Shown here: in pieces, positions 48,353-59,321 of the stretch | Layout of the letters: every line of letters starts with the position of its first letter | Numbering within the stretch: position 1 is the first letter of the stretch | From: Gaeumannomyces sp. JS-464 | Lineage: Eukaryota; Ascomycota; Sordariomycetes; Magnaporthales; Magnaporthaceae | Assembly: GCA_002197995.1 (NCBI GenBank) | Contig: NGZR01000001.1 | Location: forward strand, 8,866,001 to 8,930,000 | Length of the DNA stretch: 64,000 nt | Direction: 5' to 3' | Notes under the pieces: model-generated | Databases searched by the model: none | What the model saw: the letters and a program-made list of their open reading frames with translations, nothing else | Told to the model about the DNA's origin: nothing | Made by a program: the position numbers and the translations under genes

Positions 48353-51300
48353 CAATGGGGACGGGGAAGGGCCGAAAGGGGTACATGGGGAGGTACAGCA
48401 ACAGGGGGTGGACCGCAGCCGGGCCCAGGTCTCCGCGTCTGTTGTCTGGACGCAGCCCGGCAGGAAAACATTTTCGGCCCTCGTGCTCCTCTGCTCGGCC
48501 CATGGCCCAGCTACGAGGTGCAGAAAAGGGAAACGCCAGGGTTACCCACCAGATGTTACCCGCGCTTCTAGATCCCCACAGTTCCACACCACCCACGCTT
48601 TGCTGTGGGTTTTGGGGAAGCAGGGAGATGGTATGCTATGCAGGTGGGCTGCTAACTCCAACGGGGCCCCGTGTTCAGCCTGTGGATCGAGTTTGTGCTT
48701 AAATCGCCGAAGGGACGCCGGCTGGGTCCTGGGCGTGTTGGCGTGCAGCGGCCAGGCTAGATGGCTGCTTTGGTACTTGCAGGCCGCCCGGGAGGTAGCC
48801 TAGGTGCCCTGCTAGATGTGCTTATCCTGACCAGTGACAGACGAGGAGATACCTCCTGTTTGGGCCTAGGGCTGTTCCCAAGGACGTTGTGGAATCTTGC
48901 TCGAGGGTCGCACAAGAAGCCAGTCAGCATAGCAAGGAGAAAAAAAAAGAAAAAAAAGAGAGGGAGAGAGAAAAATGGGACTGGGTAAGGGTGTGGGGAT
49001 TAGAGGCGAAGAGTAGAATGAGCAACGGAAAACGAGGCAGAAAAAAAAAATTCCCCATCCTCATCGACCCTTTAGCTTCTCCCTCGGGTACCAAAAGGTT
49101 GACAAACTTTTTAAAGCACGACCAGGTATGGGTGCCTGTCAAACATTGGAGATGGGGCCGATGCGGGCACGGATGAACCATGGATTGCAAACGATGTGGG
49201 ACGGGATGGGATGGCTGGCCACTGCATCAGGCGGATGTTTGTTTCCTTTCACTCTGTACCTTAATGTTTTTGGCTTTCTTTGGTCCAAGGGCACGAACTT
49301 CTGGGGAACTGTCGACGCCTTCTACATTGTCAATTGAAATCGAAAGAAGCAAACACGCACGCACAGGCTCAGGGACGATCCCCATCCCATCGACATGCCA
49401 CGCTGCCACATGGGATGCTGGACAGCGATTCTCGCCCGAGTGGGCGTAGTCTACCCGTCACCCTAGATGGTTGGCGGTTGCCGTTACGGCGTTAGTCACG
49501 TCACTCGCTAGCCCAGACTTTGCCTGTTAGCCGGCAGTCGAGGTGAGTTTGGTACTGACGGCGTGGCCAAAGTCTCCGACTCATTCATGACAGCAAACAC
49601 ATCGCCAACGCCTGATGGCGGAGTAGAGGTGAGCGGGGAGACACCGCCCAGGTTTCATTTTTCGTTGGCGAGCTGCCCATCGTGCGCATCGGCGGCCACC
49701 ATAACAACGTACCACTGGACGGGTAGGCACGTCGCAGAGGGCCACCACCGTCCTCGTGGTTTCTCCGCTTCCTTCCTCGGCCAGGGTCTGGAGGGCAGGG
49801 CGGAAATCCAGTCGGCCTCGTCTTGCTCAGCGCCTCCGAGGCCCAGAGAAGGATGCAGCGATTGGGTCTGGCAACCATGGACCAGCTCAATAAAAGGGCC
49901 GTTTCCAGCAGATGTTGTTTGAGCTCGATGCGGAGTTTGTGTGGGTGGAGTGTGGGGCGTCCGGGGGTCCCTGCTTGCCCACCATTCCCCCACAGTTGGA
50001 GATGGTGGTGGGGGAAGGCAGGGCCGAAAAAGAATTGCGCATTCACGCACGGCTTTTTGCGTCGAACAGCTAGCCTGGCGTGCCTGGTGGGCGGGCTGTA
50101 CGGATGAAAAAGAGGAAACAGTTTCACGGAAAATTTCTCGCACCGGGAGGCCCATGCCAGGCGCAAAAAGCAGGAAAGAAGTCGGCGATCTACAGGGGAA
50201 AGAACATGGCGGGTAGCCGGCAGGAGCGACAATGGAATAATGGATTGCGCGGAGAGGCACGAGGCACGACACTCCACCGCCGTTGCCTCGGCCCCATCTG
50301 GCCAATGTCGCTGGTGATCTGCTTTTTCCTCCCATTCCACCCTCGTCCATCTCCATCCTGCGCGCTAGCGTCGCATCGGGACTCGTCGGCCGACTCCCAT
50401 ACGCCGCGCGCCGGCACCCAGAACCAGTTAACGCACGCGAACCGCCCGTTGTCAATTCCCGCCAAGCGCCCGCCAGCTGTCCTATTCGCTCTGCCCGTCA
50501 GCTCTGGACCTTTGTGTTCCTGTGGTTCCTGTGAATGCAACAAACCAGGCGACTGAAGCCTAGACTCGTAGATGGGAAATGCGCCCCGCAACCCAATCCC
50601 TCAATGTTTCCCTCCTGATACAGGTGTCACGCGCAAGCCCCTGCGCCGCGCCCAGCTTTGTCCCACCGCAGGCATCATTGGCGAGGTTGCGCCCAACGGC
50701 CACAGCGGCGGCGGCGGCGGCAAGATGTGTGCGGCGGTTGGTTCTTTTGCTCGAGCATTGCTCCTCTTCACGGCTGTCCAAGCTCGATGTAACTCGGCGC
50801 ACAGGACACGCGTATCAGACAGCCGCGGCGGGTGGTCATAGCCTGTATGTGAGTCCCAGCGCACATCTCACGGCTGCCGCCTCCGCCGGACATACCATAT
50901 TCCAAACGCGGGCACAACGAAGCGAGAGCCAGTTGGCCCAATCGTGCACAGCCGGGGCCGGTACATGCAGCAAGTCCCTGCACCTACGGACCAGACCGAC
51001 CGATTTAAGGCCGAGCCAGCCATCGCCCGGCCCGCCCAGTCACTGAGGGGAAGCATTGAACGGCTTGTTCTCCCCATGTGCTGTGTAGATTAACCAGAGT
51101 TTGAGCTATGGAGTTTGTTATCTTCTCGCTGTTGTAGGCGGCGGGTTTGCTCTCCTCAGACCTCGAGATGTGCATGTGCATAGGTTGTCAACATTTCCCG
51201 CAAGATGCACACCGAAGACTACGTCAATCAGCCGCCAACTATTCCTGGGGCTTTCGCGGGGCTCATCAGTGCCTGGCGGCTCTACCTGAGACCAACTCCT

Positions 51301-53280
51301 CTGAATGCGGCCCACGCATCTTGTGCTTTGGTTGCTGACATGGCCACCTCACCTACCCCTACCTGCCCCTTGCGTGCTGCAACGTCCTCGTTAGCGAGCT
51401 GTGCGCCCGATTTGGACTCGACGGTGTCGCAGGATTTCGCGGGCCTTCAATGGAGGGTGTCAAGTGACGATATCCCCCAACCCAGACTGGCGGTTCTCAA
51501 ACGGGTGCCGCTAGTTTCCGTGGCCCAGCCGAGCTCGCCGCCGCCACCTGGCTGAGACTTGCTCCGAGAGGCTAACCACTTTGCCCTGCCACTGCCCGGC
51601 CAAGCAGGAGCTAACATCCGTTACCAAGACGCGTACAGCGTACGGCCCGGCTCGGTGGGACGAAGTCGCGCGTGATGCGTAGGGGCTGGGGCTGGCCTCC
51701 TTGCCTCTCCGCAGTTCGAGACTTGCCGAGCTGCCTTATTGCTCGGCCTTCGACGCCTTTTCGCAGGGGGGCCGGGTGTGGAGATGGCCAACCAGATCTG
51801 GCTGTCAGGCCGCGCTCGGGCCGATAACAGGGGGCAATAAAACCGCGAGGACAATGAATGAATGGAAACCACAAAAGGGGAAATGGGCAGCAGGGTCAGG
51901 GACCCCATTTCTTCCAATAACGGACACCTCCGTCCCCATCTCGCTTCACATGGCGACGTGAATTCCCGATGAATTCCAGATCAGATTCGCCAGGTCGGCA
52001 GACCTCCGGACGACAGCGCGCGGACGATGGTCTCCCTCGCACGCGCCAGGCCAGTGGCCCGTCCAGAGTTTTGATGCGTTCGGCGCCTAATTTCTAGCAG
52101 ACGACTCTGCTGTCCAAGTTTTTTTCCGTTCCATAGACAGCAGCTTTGGCATACCGCGACATGGCTTTACAACCTGGGCTATCACTGGGTTGAAACGCTG
52201 GTTAGATCAATAGAAGAAAACGAGAGTTTTGCTTGATGAACACTTGATCAACTCTCAACTCTTAACACAGGCGTTCTTCAGCAGCCGAGCATGCACGCGA
52301 CACAGACAAGCATCGTGGATAATGTGTAAACGCTGGCCAGGATTCTCGACTGGGGGGAACTTTGTCAGTGTGAAGTGGACACAGAGACAATTAGAAAGCT
52401 ACCCCATATTATAACCCTGGATCTATCACCTGATGCCTGCGCAATCTGCAGTTCGCCGGGGACCTCCCCGGGAAAGGGGAGAGTGGGGGTTTCCCCGACT
52501 CGGCTCCCAGCCAGTTGGTCAGGCAGCACCGAGCACCTCCAGCTTTCACCGCAAACCTGCCGGGCCACAGGAAAACTTTGCTCGCTCTGGCTCCAAGGTT
52601 GGCCCCGATAAACTGGGCGCCGATGGTCTAGCTCTGTGCCCCGCGCTCCGTGCCCCGTACTCCGTGCTACACTATTCCGGTGAAGCTCGCGCCGGACCTG
52701 TCGACCGAATGTCATCCGCCTTCGGAGAGCCGGGCTCTCTCCGCCTCGATTGCCAAGCTGACCTGGCTCACGGGGCACGGTACTTGGCAGAGGCATGGCT
52801 GGAACGAGCGCCGCTTAAAGTTCTACCCGTGGAGAAATGGCTGTATCGTGGGCCTAGCACATAGACAGTGTATTTCTCCTTTGGGCTTCGTGTTTTTGTT
52901 TATATCTCTGCTGCTTCTCCCGTACTTTGCTAAGCCGCCTAATACTTCACTTGAGCAAAGGGGCAACTGAGAAAGAAAGTGGGCTTTTTTGTCGGGCCCG
53001 CCACAGCCCCACACTCAGCGCTTGTTATCGGTTGTCTCGTTATCGCGTTGCGCGTTGGCACCGATCGGAACTTGGATCGACGGGAAAATGAAGTAGACCC
53101 GGAAGGTGCTGGAGCTTGGAGGGAGTAAGTCTCAGTTAGGACCGCGCGGTTGGTACAACGAACGCGGAGGGAGCCTGCTTGACAGCTCGGTCTCTCTGCG
53201 CATCAAGACCAGCACCGAGGAGGCTTGCGGATATTTCTACCCATTGTTCCCTGCGTTTTTTTCGAGCTGGCGATACTCAA

Positions 53281-53314
53281 CCCCCCCCCCCCCCCCCCCC
53301 CCCTTTTTTTTTTT
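53281..53314 (+). repeat. Poly(C)23-poly(T)11 tract upstream of the GT69 gene
   Basis: Twenty-three consecutive C are followed directly by 11 T, ending 144 bp before the start codon at 53459. The tract is probably in the promoter or 5' leader. Runs of this length are poorly called by most sequencing methods, so the exact counts are uncertain. Confidence 0.9.
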
Positions 53315-53458
53315 CACGGCCCGCCACTAGCACCCACGACTTGGCGCGCAGCCCCCCCATGTGCCGCCGCCTTCTCTCAATCGAACCGATCGCTTGCTCC
53401 CAACCGCTTGCTGCGGCGGCGAACAATTGCTCTGCCACCCGCTTGTGCACCCGTCAAG

Positions 53459-55167
53459 ATGCTGTCCAGTCCAACCACACCGTCACCAAATGCCCGGCAA
53501 GGTGTCGCGGCAATGGTGCCACGCATGACGAAGCGCAGAGCCTTCATCTACGTCCAGCTGGCCCTGGTCTTCGCACTGGCTGTCTATCTGACATTTGGCT
53601 CCCATGGCCTGGCAGCTGTGACAAAGTTTCCGGCCGGCATTAGTACGTACCTCGCCCACCTTACCAACTCTGTGCCCGTCCATCTTAGCTCTACTCGTCC
53701 CATCTTCTCTGTCTCGGGAAGAACCTCAGCTAAACTTTTTCGATGTGCCTCCGCATCTACAGATCCCTGGAAGTCTGGGTCCGAAGCCCAGAACCCTGAG
53801 CCGACGTCGCCACCCAGTGCCCCTACCGCCCCCGCCGAGCCGGAGATCATACTCACGCCCGAGGAGAAGAAAGCGCAAGAGGAGAAGAAGGCCCAGGATG
53901 ACAGGAACAGGGGGAAGACGGCCGAGGAGATAGAGAAGGAATTTGACGAGAACGAGGCACAGAAGAAGCTTTCAGCGAGCCAGAAGAAGCTCGCCATGGA
54001 GCGCGTCGAGGCATACATCCCCGCTATCATGAATGCCGACGACACGACGGTCAAGCGCATGTGGTGCCCCAAGTTCAACGAGACCCGGTACCAGCACCTG
54101 AAGAAGTCCAAGTGGGGCCCCAACAAGAAGTACTTCTTCGCCCTGAACCTGAGGCAGTGCCAGTACGTCCTGCCGCGCCTGCTGGGCTCTATTGTCGAGG
54201 CAATGCGCTTCGTCGGCCCCGAGAGCTCCGTGCTATCCATCGTCGAGGGCCGTTCCAACGACGGTACCGCTGAGATCCTGACCGCCCTCCGCCCCGAGCT
54301 CGAGGCCCTCGGTGTCACGTACTACTACCTCAACAGCGACATCAATCCGAGCGAAGGCCACCGTATCGAGCGCCTGGCCGAGCTGCGAAACATGGCCCTC
54401 CAGCCCATGATCAATAGCCGTCGCAAGAACCGCCCCAAGCCCACCGGCAATGCCCCCGCCAGGTTTAGGGGCCGGTCCGAACCTGCTGAATCGTGGGGAG
54501 CGAACATCGAGTTTGCTGACGACACGATCGTGGCCTTCATCAACGACGTAGCTATCTGCGCCGAGGACATCCTGGAGCTTCTGCACCAGCGCGCGATCCA
54601 GGGAGCCGACATGACGTGTGGCATGGACTGGTCGCACATCCAGGCCGTGCCGACATTCTACGACGAATGGTCGCGCGCCAGATCAACGGCGATTCCTTCT
54701 TCGACATACCCGACGACAAGTCTGGCTCCTTCGCGCGCGCCCGCTATCTGTTTCCGGACGACGAGGTCAGCCGGCAGCGCTTCGAGGCCGGGCGTGCCGT
54801 GCACGTGTTTGCGTGCTGGAACGGCGCCGTCACCTTCCGAGCCGAGCCCGTCATGTCGGAGAAGATCAAGTTCCGCGACGGCCGTGAGGGCGAGTGCCGC
54901 GTGGGCGAGCCCACGTACTTTTGCAAGGACCTGTGGTGGCACGGCTACAGCAAGATTGCCATCGTGCCCACGGTGAACCTCGAGTATAATGATACTTACG
55001 GCGCCGCCATCAAAAAGAGGAAGGGCTACGTCACCGACTGGGTCAAGAGGGAGCACCGCGAGAAGCTGCCGGCCCAGATCACATGGCAACCCGCGCCCGA
55101 GAAGATCCTCTGCATGCCAGGATGGACGGAGCAGTACTGGGTGCCGTGGAACGAGACGCTTGTATGA
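53459..55167 (+). CDS. GT69 alpha-1,3-mannosyltransferase, CAP59/CMT1-like, one apparent frameshift
   Basis: This is a type II Golgi membrane glycosyltransferase of the family containing cryptococcal CMT1 and CAP59, which adds mannose to glycans or capsule polymers. Exons are 53459-53642 and 53763-55167. The cytoplasmic tail is basic (VPRMTKRRAF), then one signal-anchor segment (VQLALVFALAVYLTFG), and a Pro/Glu/Lys-rich stem with EEKKAQEEKKAQDDRN. Catalytic-domain motifs are YFFALNLRQCQYVLPRLLGS, VLSIVEGRSNDGT, FINDVAICAEDILELLHQR and DMTCGMDW. After a frame change at 54668-54671 come INGDSFFDIPDD, HVFACWNGAVTFRAEPV, YFCKDLWWHGY and VPTVNLEYN. At the break, GAATGGTCGCG needs one more G to restore DEWVARQ. 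With that base the two exons give 1590 nt, 529 residues. In-frame upstream ATGs precede 53459 but would cross the poly-C tract and are not used here. Confidence 0.85.
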
Positions 55168-56359
55168 ACAAGACGAAGCAAGAAAGTACCAGATTTGTTT
55201 GCATATGGGCGGGGCGTTTGGTCTTCCTTTCTTTCCATTTGATGATTCTCTTCCTTTTGCAAGCCCTCGTTTCTAATCATGATACCAGATCCCCCTTCGC
55301 CTGTACATACTTGTTTCTCTTTATTTCTACAGTGTTGTCTCTGTGGAGAGATGGTCCCGTATGGCGCTACTGACCTCCCTGTTTGATATACCCCTGGTGT
55401 TGTTGCATCCATTCTTTCTAGTGATGGCTGCTCAGAGGCGGTTTCCTTATCCGTCATCCCTTGGTCTCGGCCTCATATCTTGCTCTGTACATACTTTGTG
55501 TTCGGGTGAGGTCGATGGGGGTCCGACCTCGCGCTTGCACTGCCTGTGGGCATTGGGTTTTTAGAGAAACCATGACGGTAAAGTGTGGTTTATGGGCAGC
55601 ACAAGCACCTACCCTCGCTCGGCCTTTTTACCCTTATCTTGGTATGCCTCGTGTCTTTTTTTCTTTCTTTTTCTTCTTTTGATTTCATCAAGTCACGGAC
55701 CTCGGGCTACACGGAACCGGGCAGGCTGCATAGAGGATATATTACGGGTAGAGGGTAGTCGGTTTAGAAAAAAACCGTGTCACAAGCAGCCTCATTTGCA
55801 TCCCGGGCCGATGACGAAAAAAAAGCTCGTGTCTTGGCGGGAACCCGCAGTCAGGTTTTCTCCTTGCTCCCGAGGGAAGTTTTCCCAACGGACGGCTTCC
55901 GGCATGTTTATTTGCTCTTGTGCGTTGCACTTTTCAGTCGGCCCATTTCGAGGCGGATAGAGGATCCGCGTAGCACGAAGCGAGCGCGAGTACCTGCGGA
56001 ATGCGATACTGAGGATTTGGCACGACGGCATGGAGCACATATTCATTCGGGCCCTGGGTGGCCCTTTTTGTGAGGCTGGCCCAGAGCACGCCGGGGGTAA
56101 TCGGGGCAGCGCATTTCCTGTATGTGTGGTCCTTGTTCATTGATGCCTGCTGAGTAGGTAGCCTTGTGAAGTGCACTGCCCCGCATCTCTTCGATATTGG
56201 TCATGTCTCCCACCCCGCTTGGTCGCGGTTCTTGACCAGACGGCACCTGACCAGCAATGCCATATCTTTGGCCATGCCATCGTTCCACCGAACCATCTCC
56301 TCTCAGGAATCACAAACATCCTTCGAGATCCCCGCTGCCGCCCGCAAGCGTATTTCAAG
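55168..56359. other. Intergenic region between GT69 and HET genes
   Basis: This 1.2 kb stretch carries the GT69 3' UTR (T-rich around 55660-55690) and the upstream region of the HET gene. Several 60-125 codon frames overlap without content. An in-frame ATG at 56171 precedes the chosen HET start and would add 63 residues rich in Pro, His and Cys that are unlike HET proteins. Confidence 0.55.
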
Positions 56360-58753
56360 ATGATTTGCGACGTCTGCCATTCCGCCATGATCACGGAGTT
56401 ATCTACTCCATACCCACGCTCGAAAACCAGTCATCATTCAACATGGCGCTCCTTCAGGGATTCTGTCGAGCTCGGCTGCTCTTTATGCAATGACCTCTGG
56501 GTGGTGATCGAGTCCTCTCCGCAGAAAGCCGTCTCAGTCTCCGCTTCATCAGATCTGCCCCTTGACGGTAGTCATGGGCGATCTTCGAGTCTTTCGGATG
56601 CCTGGTCCACGAAACTTGAGGTTTACCACTTGATTCCAAAGCAGTACGAGGACTTGGGCCGCTTAAACGCGACGTTCTTCCTCAGTCAGGGCAGCGATGA
56701 TGAGGATGAGCAGAGACTGAAAACGTACGGTCTCTTTGACACTCACGATGGTAATGTGTTCCGCCTTTGCATTTGCCATCAAGAAAAAACCGTGGGCTGC
56801 TGATTGTGATTTACTGATCACTTAAGAGATATCGTCCTTCATTCGACCGTCCTTTGGGCTAATCATCGCGCTTGGAGTTGTGATTCTCTAGAGCCCACGC
56901 CAAGCCCAGTCAAAGCCTCCATTTCGTCGAGCACAAAGTCTGTAGAAACCATATCAACAGCAAAACAATGGCTTGCAAATTGCGCCTGCTACAAGCCCAA
57001 CCAGAATAAAGCTTGGTATCCCACACGGCTACTGGACTGTGGAACTGAGGGCGGTACTCATGTAACCCGCCTCGTCGAGACTAGCACCAACAACGTCGAT
57101 GGGGCCTACATGACCCTCAGTCATTGTTGGGGCGACGGCAAAGACACTTTCAAACTTACAACAGACAACTACGTCGAATGTCTCCAGGGGATACCAATGG
57201 CGCGCCTCCCCAAACTATACCAGGATGCAATCTACGTCACCAGGCAGATGGGGGTCAGATACATCTGGATAGATTCCATTTGCATTATACAGCAGGGAGA
57301 CGACCTAGCCGACTGGCACCGGGAGGTTGGCCTGATGGAAAATGTCTACTCGCGCACCTTTTGCAATATATCGGCCTTACAAGCTCCCGACAGCCATCAT
57401 TCGCTGTTTTCTACCCGCAATGTGGATCTTTTCTGCCCACGAACCATCCGGCTCCCCGTCGAGAGGCGGCGGACGACCTTCTTGATAATGGATTCCTGGC
57501 ACTGGCGACAGGAAGTCGAAGACGCTCGGCTCCATACGAGAGGAATGGGTTCTCCAGGAACGCTTTTTGGCACCCCGGGTGCTTCATTTCGGCCGCAGCC
57601 AAATCTTTTGGGAATGCGCCGAGCGGGAAATCACCGAGGTTTACCCCGAAGGCCCGCTTCCGAAAACGAAACGGTTCAAATCTCTTTTCCAGCACGACCC
57701 CGGGCCCGACCAAAGATCGGATCAAGCCGTTTCCTTGTACCAGAAATGGGAACGCATCACAGAAATCTTCACGGGTTGCCATCTCACCTTCCCCAGCGAT
57801 AAGCTCGTCGCGCTGTCGGCCATTGCCAGACACATGTCAGTGCTTCTCCAAGAGGAGTACTGCGCTGGAATATGGCGCGGCAATCTGGAAGAGGAGCTGA
57901 ACTGGTACGTCGATGTTTCCAAAATGGCCAGGCAAGGAGGGGTTCAGGAAACACCACGGGGGCCCACGGCGGTGTATCGTGCCCCAAGCTGGTCCTGGGC
58001 ATCGGCGGACTATCCTATCCGCCACTACGAGTGCCGCTACGCCGACGGACCAGTCACTTGGTCCACGATATTCATCGGGGTCGACGAGGCGCACGTCGAC
58101 CACCTCACACGAGGCTTCAGCACCGGCCCTGTCACAGGCGGGTGGCTGCGGTTGCGTGCAGCACTGAAGGCGCTGACGCTGATACCTAGGGATTGCAATT
58201 GTCGTGCATCCCACTTACCAGCCCCTTCCCGGGAAGGCTGGACTAGCTGGATGGCGGTTATTGATGGCTTCGAGAGCCCTCGAGACGGGCCTTGTTTTTC
58301 GGTCGTGCTGGATGCCCCCTACGAATATCAGAGACGTATATGCTCTGGAGAGGCAGGCCGGGACATGCGGCTGTGCTGCTTGCCAAGATGAAGGGTTTTC
58401 TGAGGCCTATAGCGAATATTGAGTGCTACTTTCTACTTTTGCAGCAGGTCGGAGAGGACCATCGGGGGCCGATCTTTCGTCGTATCGGCCTTGCCATATT
58501 CCAGCTTTACTTGGACCAAGCGGATTTTGGAAGAAATTGGGTAAATCTGAGCCGAGTCTTGGGAGGATCAGAAGTTGGTCACAACGCGGGCTGGCTGGAT
58601 CGTAGCAACTTGCGCAGCCATGGAGAAGGGGAGGGACGCTGGGTGGGGGTCGACGAGGAAAAGTGTCGTGAAAGCTTGGCGCAGATGAGGAAGGAAGCTG
58701 AGGAGATCGCCGAAGGGCTGTTGACCGACGCACAAACCATCATCATCATATAA
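56360..58753 (+). CDS. HET-domain protein (heterokaryon incompatibility), two apparent frameshifts
   Basis: HET-domain proteins act in fungal non-self recognition and trigger cell death; the HET fold is related to TIR domains. Exon 1 is 56360-56750, and an intron (56751-56891) joins it to an exon running to 58753. It begins MICDVCHSAM, and GCSLCNDLW follows at about residues 38-46, the Cys-rich start usual for these genes. The HET domain spans about residues 200-300: AYMTLSHCWG, LPKLYQDAIYVTRQMG, RYIWIDSICIIQQGDDLADW, MENVYSRTFCNISAL. After 57540 the frame changes by one extra base, so that EWVLQERFLAPRVLHFGRS continues; a second change near 58335-58352 (one base missing) leads into VLLAKMKGF and FRRIGLAIF and the stop at 58753. 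The two shifts cancel: 2253 nt, 751 codons. Either sequence error or a decaying gene is possible. The NLR gene follows 0.57 kb downstream on the same strand. Confidence 0.8.
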
Positions 58754-59321
58754 AAGATGCGTATCTAAGGCACTTTTTGGAGGGGTTACCTACCTAGATC
58801 ATACGGTGTGCCCCAACCATTGTCTGGGTTTTGGCGGACCGCGACGTTTCCTTGGTTGGGGGCGGCTATCTCATCCGGCGGCTCAGGTACGAAACTAGGT
58901 AGGTACCTAGGTACCTAGGGATAAAAGCGTGCCCGCACAGGCGCATGGCTCCAAAAGCTACCACCAGAGCCAGCCGAGCCACTCCGCGTGTTGTATCACG
59001 AGCACTTCGCGCATCAAGCGTAGCGCCTACATCAGTAGCAGGGCGGCCATTGGCCGGGCTGGAAAGTCCTGCGGAGGTCACTCGCCTCAATACAGCGAAT
59101 TCCGAAGCGTGGGGGCTGCAGCGAGCTGAGCTGCGGACGTCACTGGCCGACGCTCAGCCACGCGCCTCGGGCCTCTCTCTCGACAGCCTGACCTCCCAGA
59201 TTCTTTTGGTGGCATGAGAGTGAGGCCCAACATCCCCATCGTATGTATCTGCTTGTCGGTAACCGATCTTTGTTCAAGCCCAGAAGGTTTCTTCAACTCG
59301 CTTGAATTCATCGCCGCCGAA
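58754..59321. promoter_or_regulatory. HET-NLR spacer with nested palindromes
   Basis: This 568 bp stretch lies between the HET stop and the likely NLR start and probably holds the NLR promoter. It contains overlapping perfect palindromes GGTACCTAGGTACC (58902-58915) and CCTAGGTACCTAGG (58906-58919) within a run of TAGG/TACC units. No gene is supported, although the frame from 59214 is open into the NLR N-terminal region. Confidence 0.5.

Larger units (their letters stand above)
47914..53458. other. Gene-poor intergenic region (5.5 kb)
   Basis: The first few hundred bases are the hexose transporter promoter, with a TATA-like element at 48058-48064 and (CGACA)4 at 48333-48352. From about 48.6 to 53.2 kb I see no gene. 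Open frames reach about 266 codons on the minus strand at 49.6-50.5 kb but lack motifs and are overlapped by equally long frames on the other strand. The end of the region is the GT69 promoter with a C/T homopolymer. Confidence 0.5.

Noticed and set aside
57535..57560. Programmed ribosomal frameshift in the HET gene
   Set aside because: No slippery site or structure is apparent, HET proteins are not known to use one, and similar breaks occur in unrelated genes of the window.
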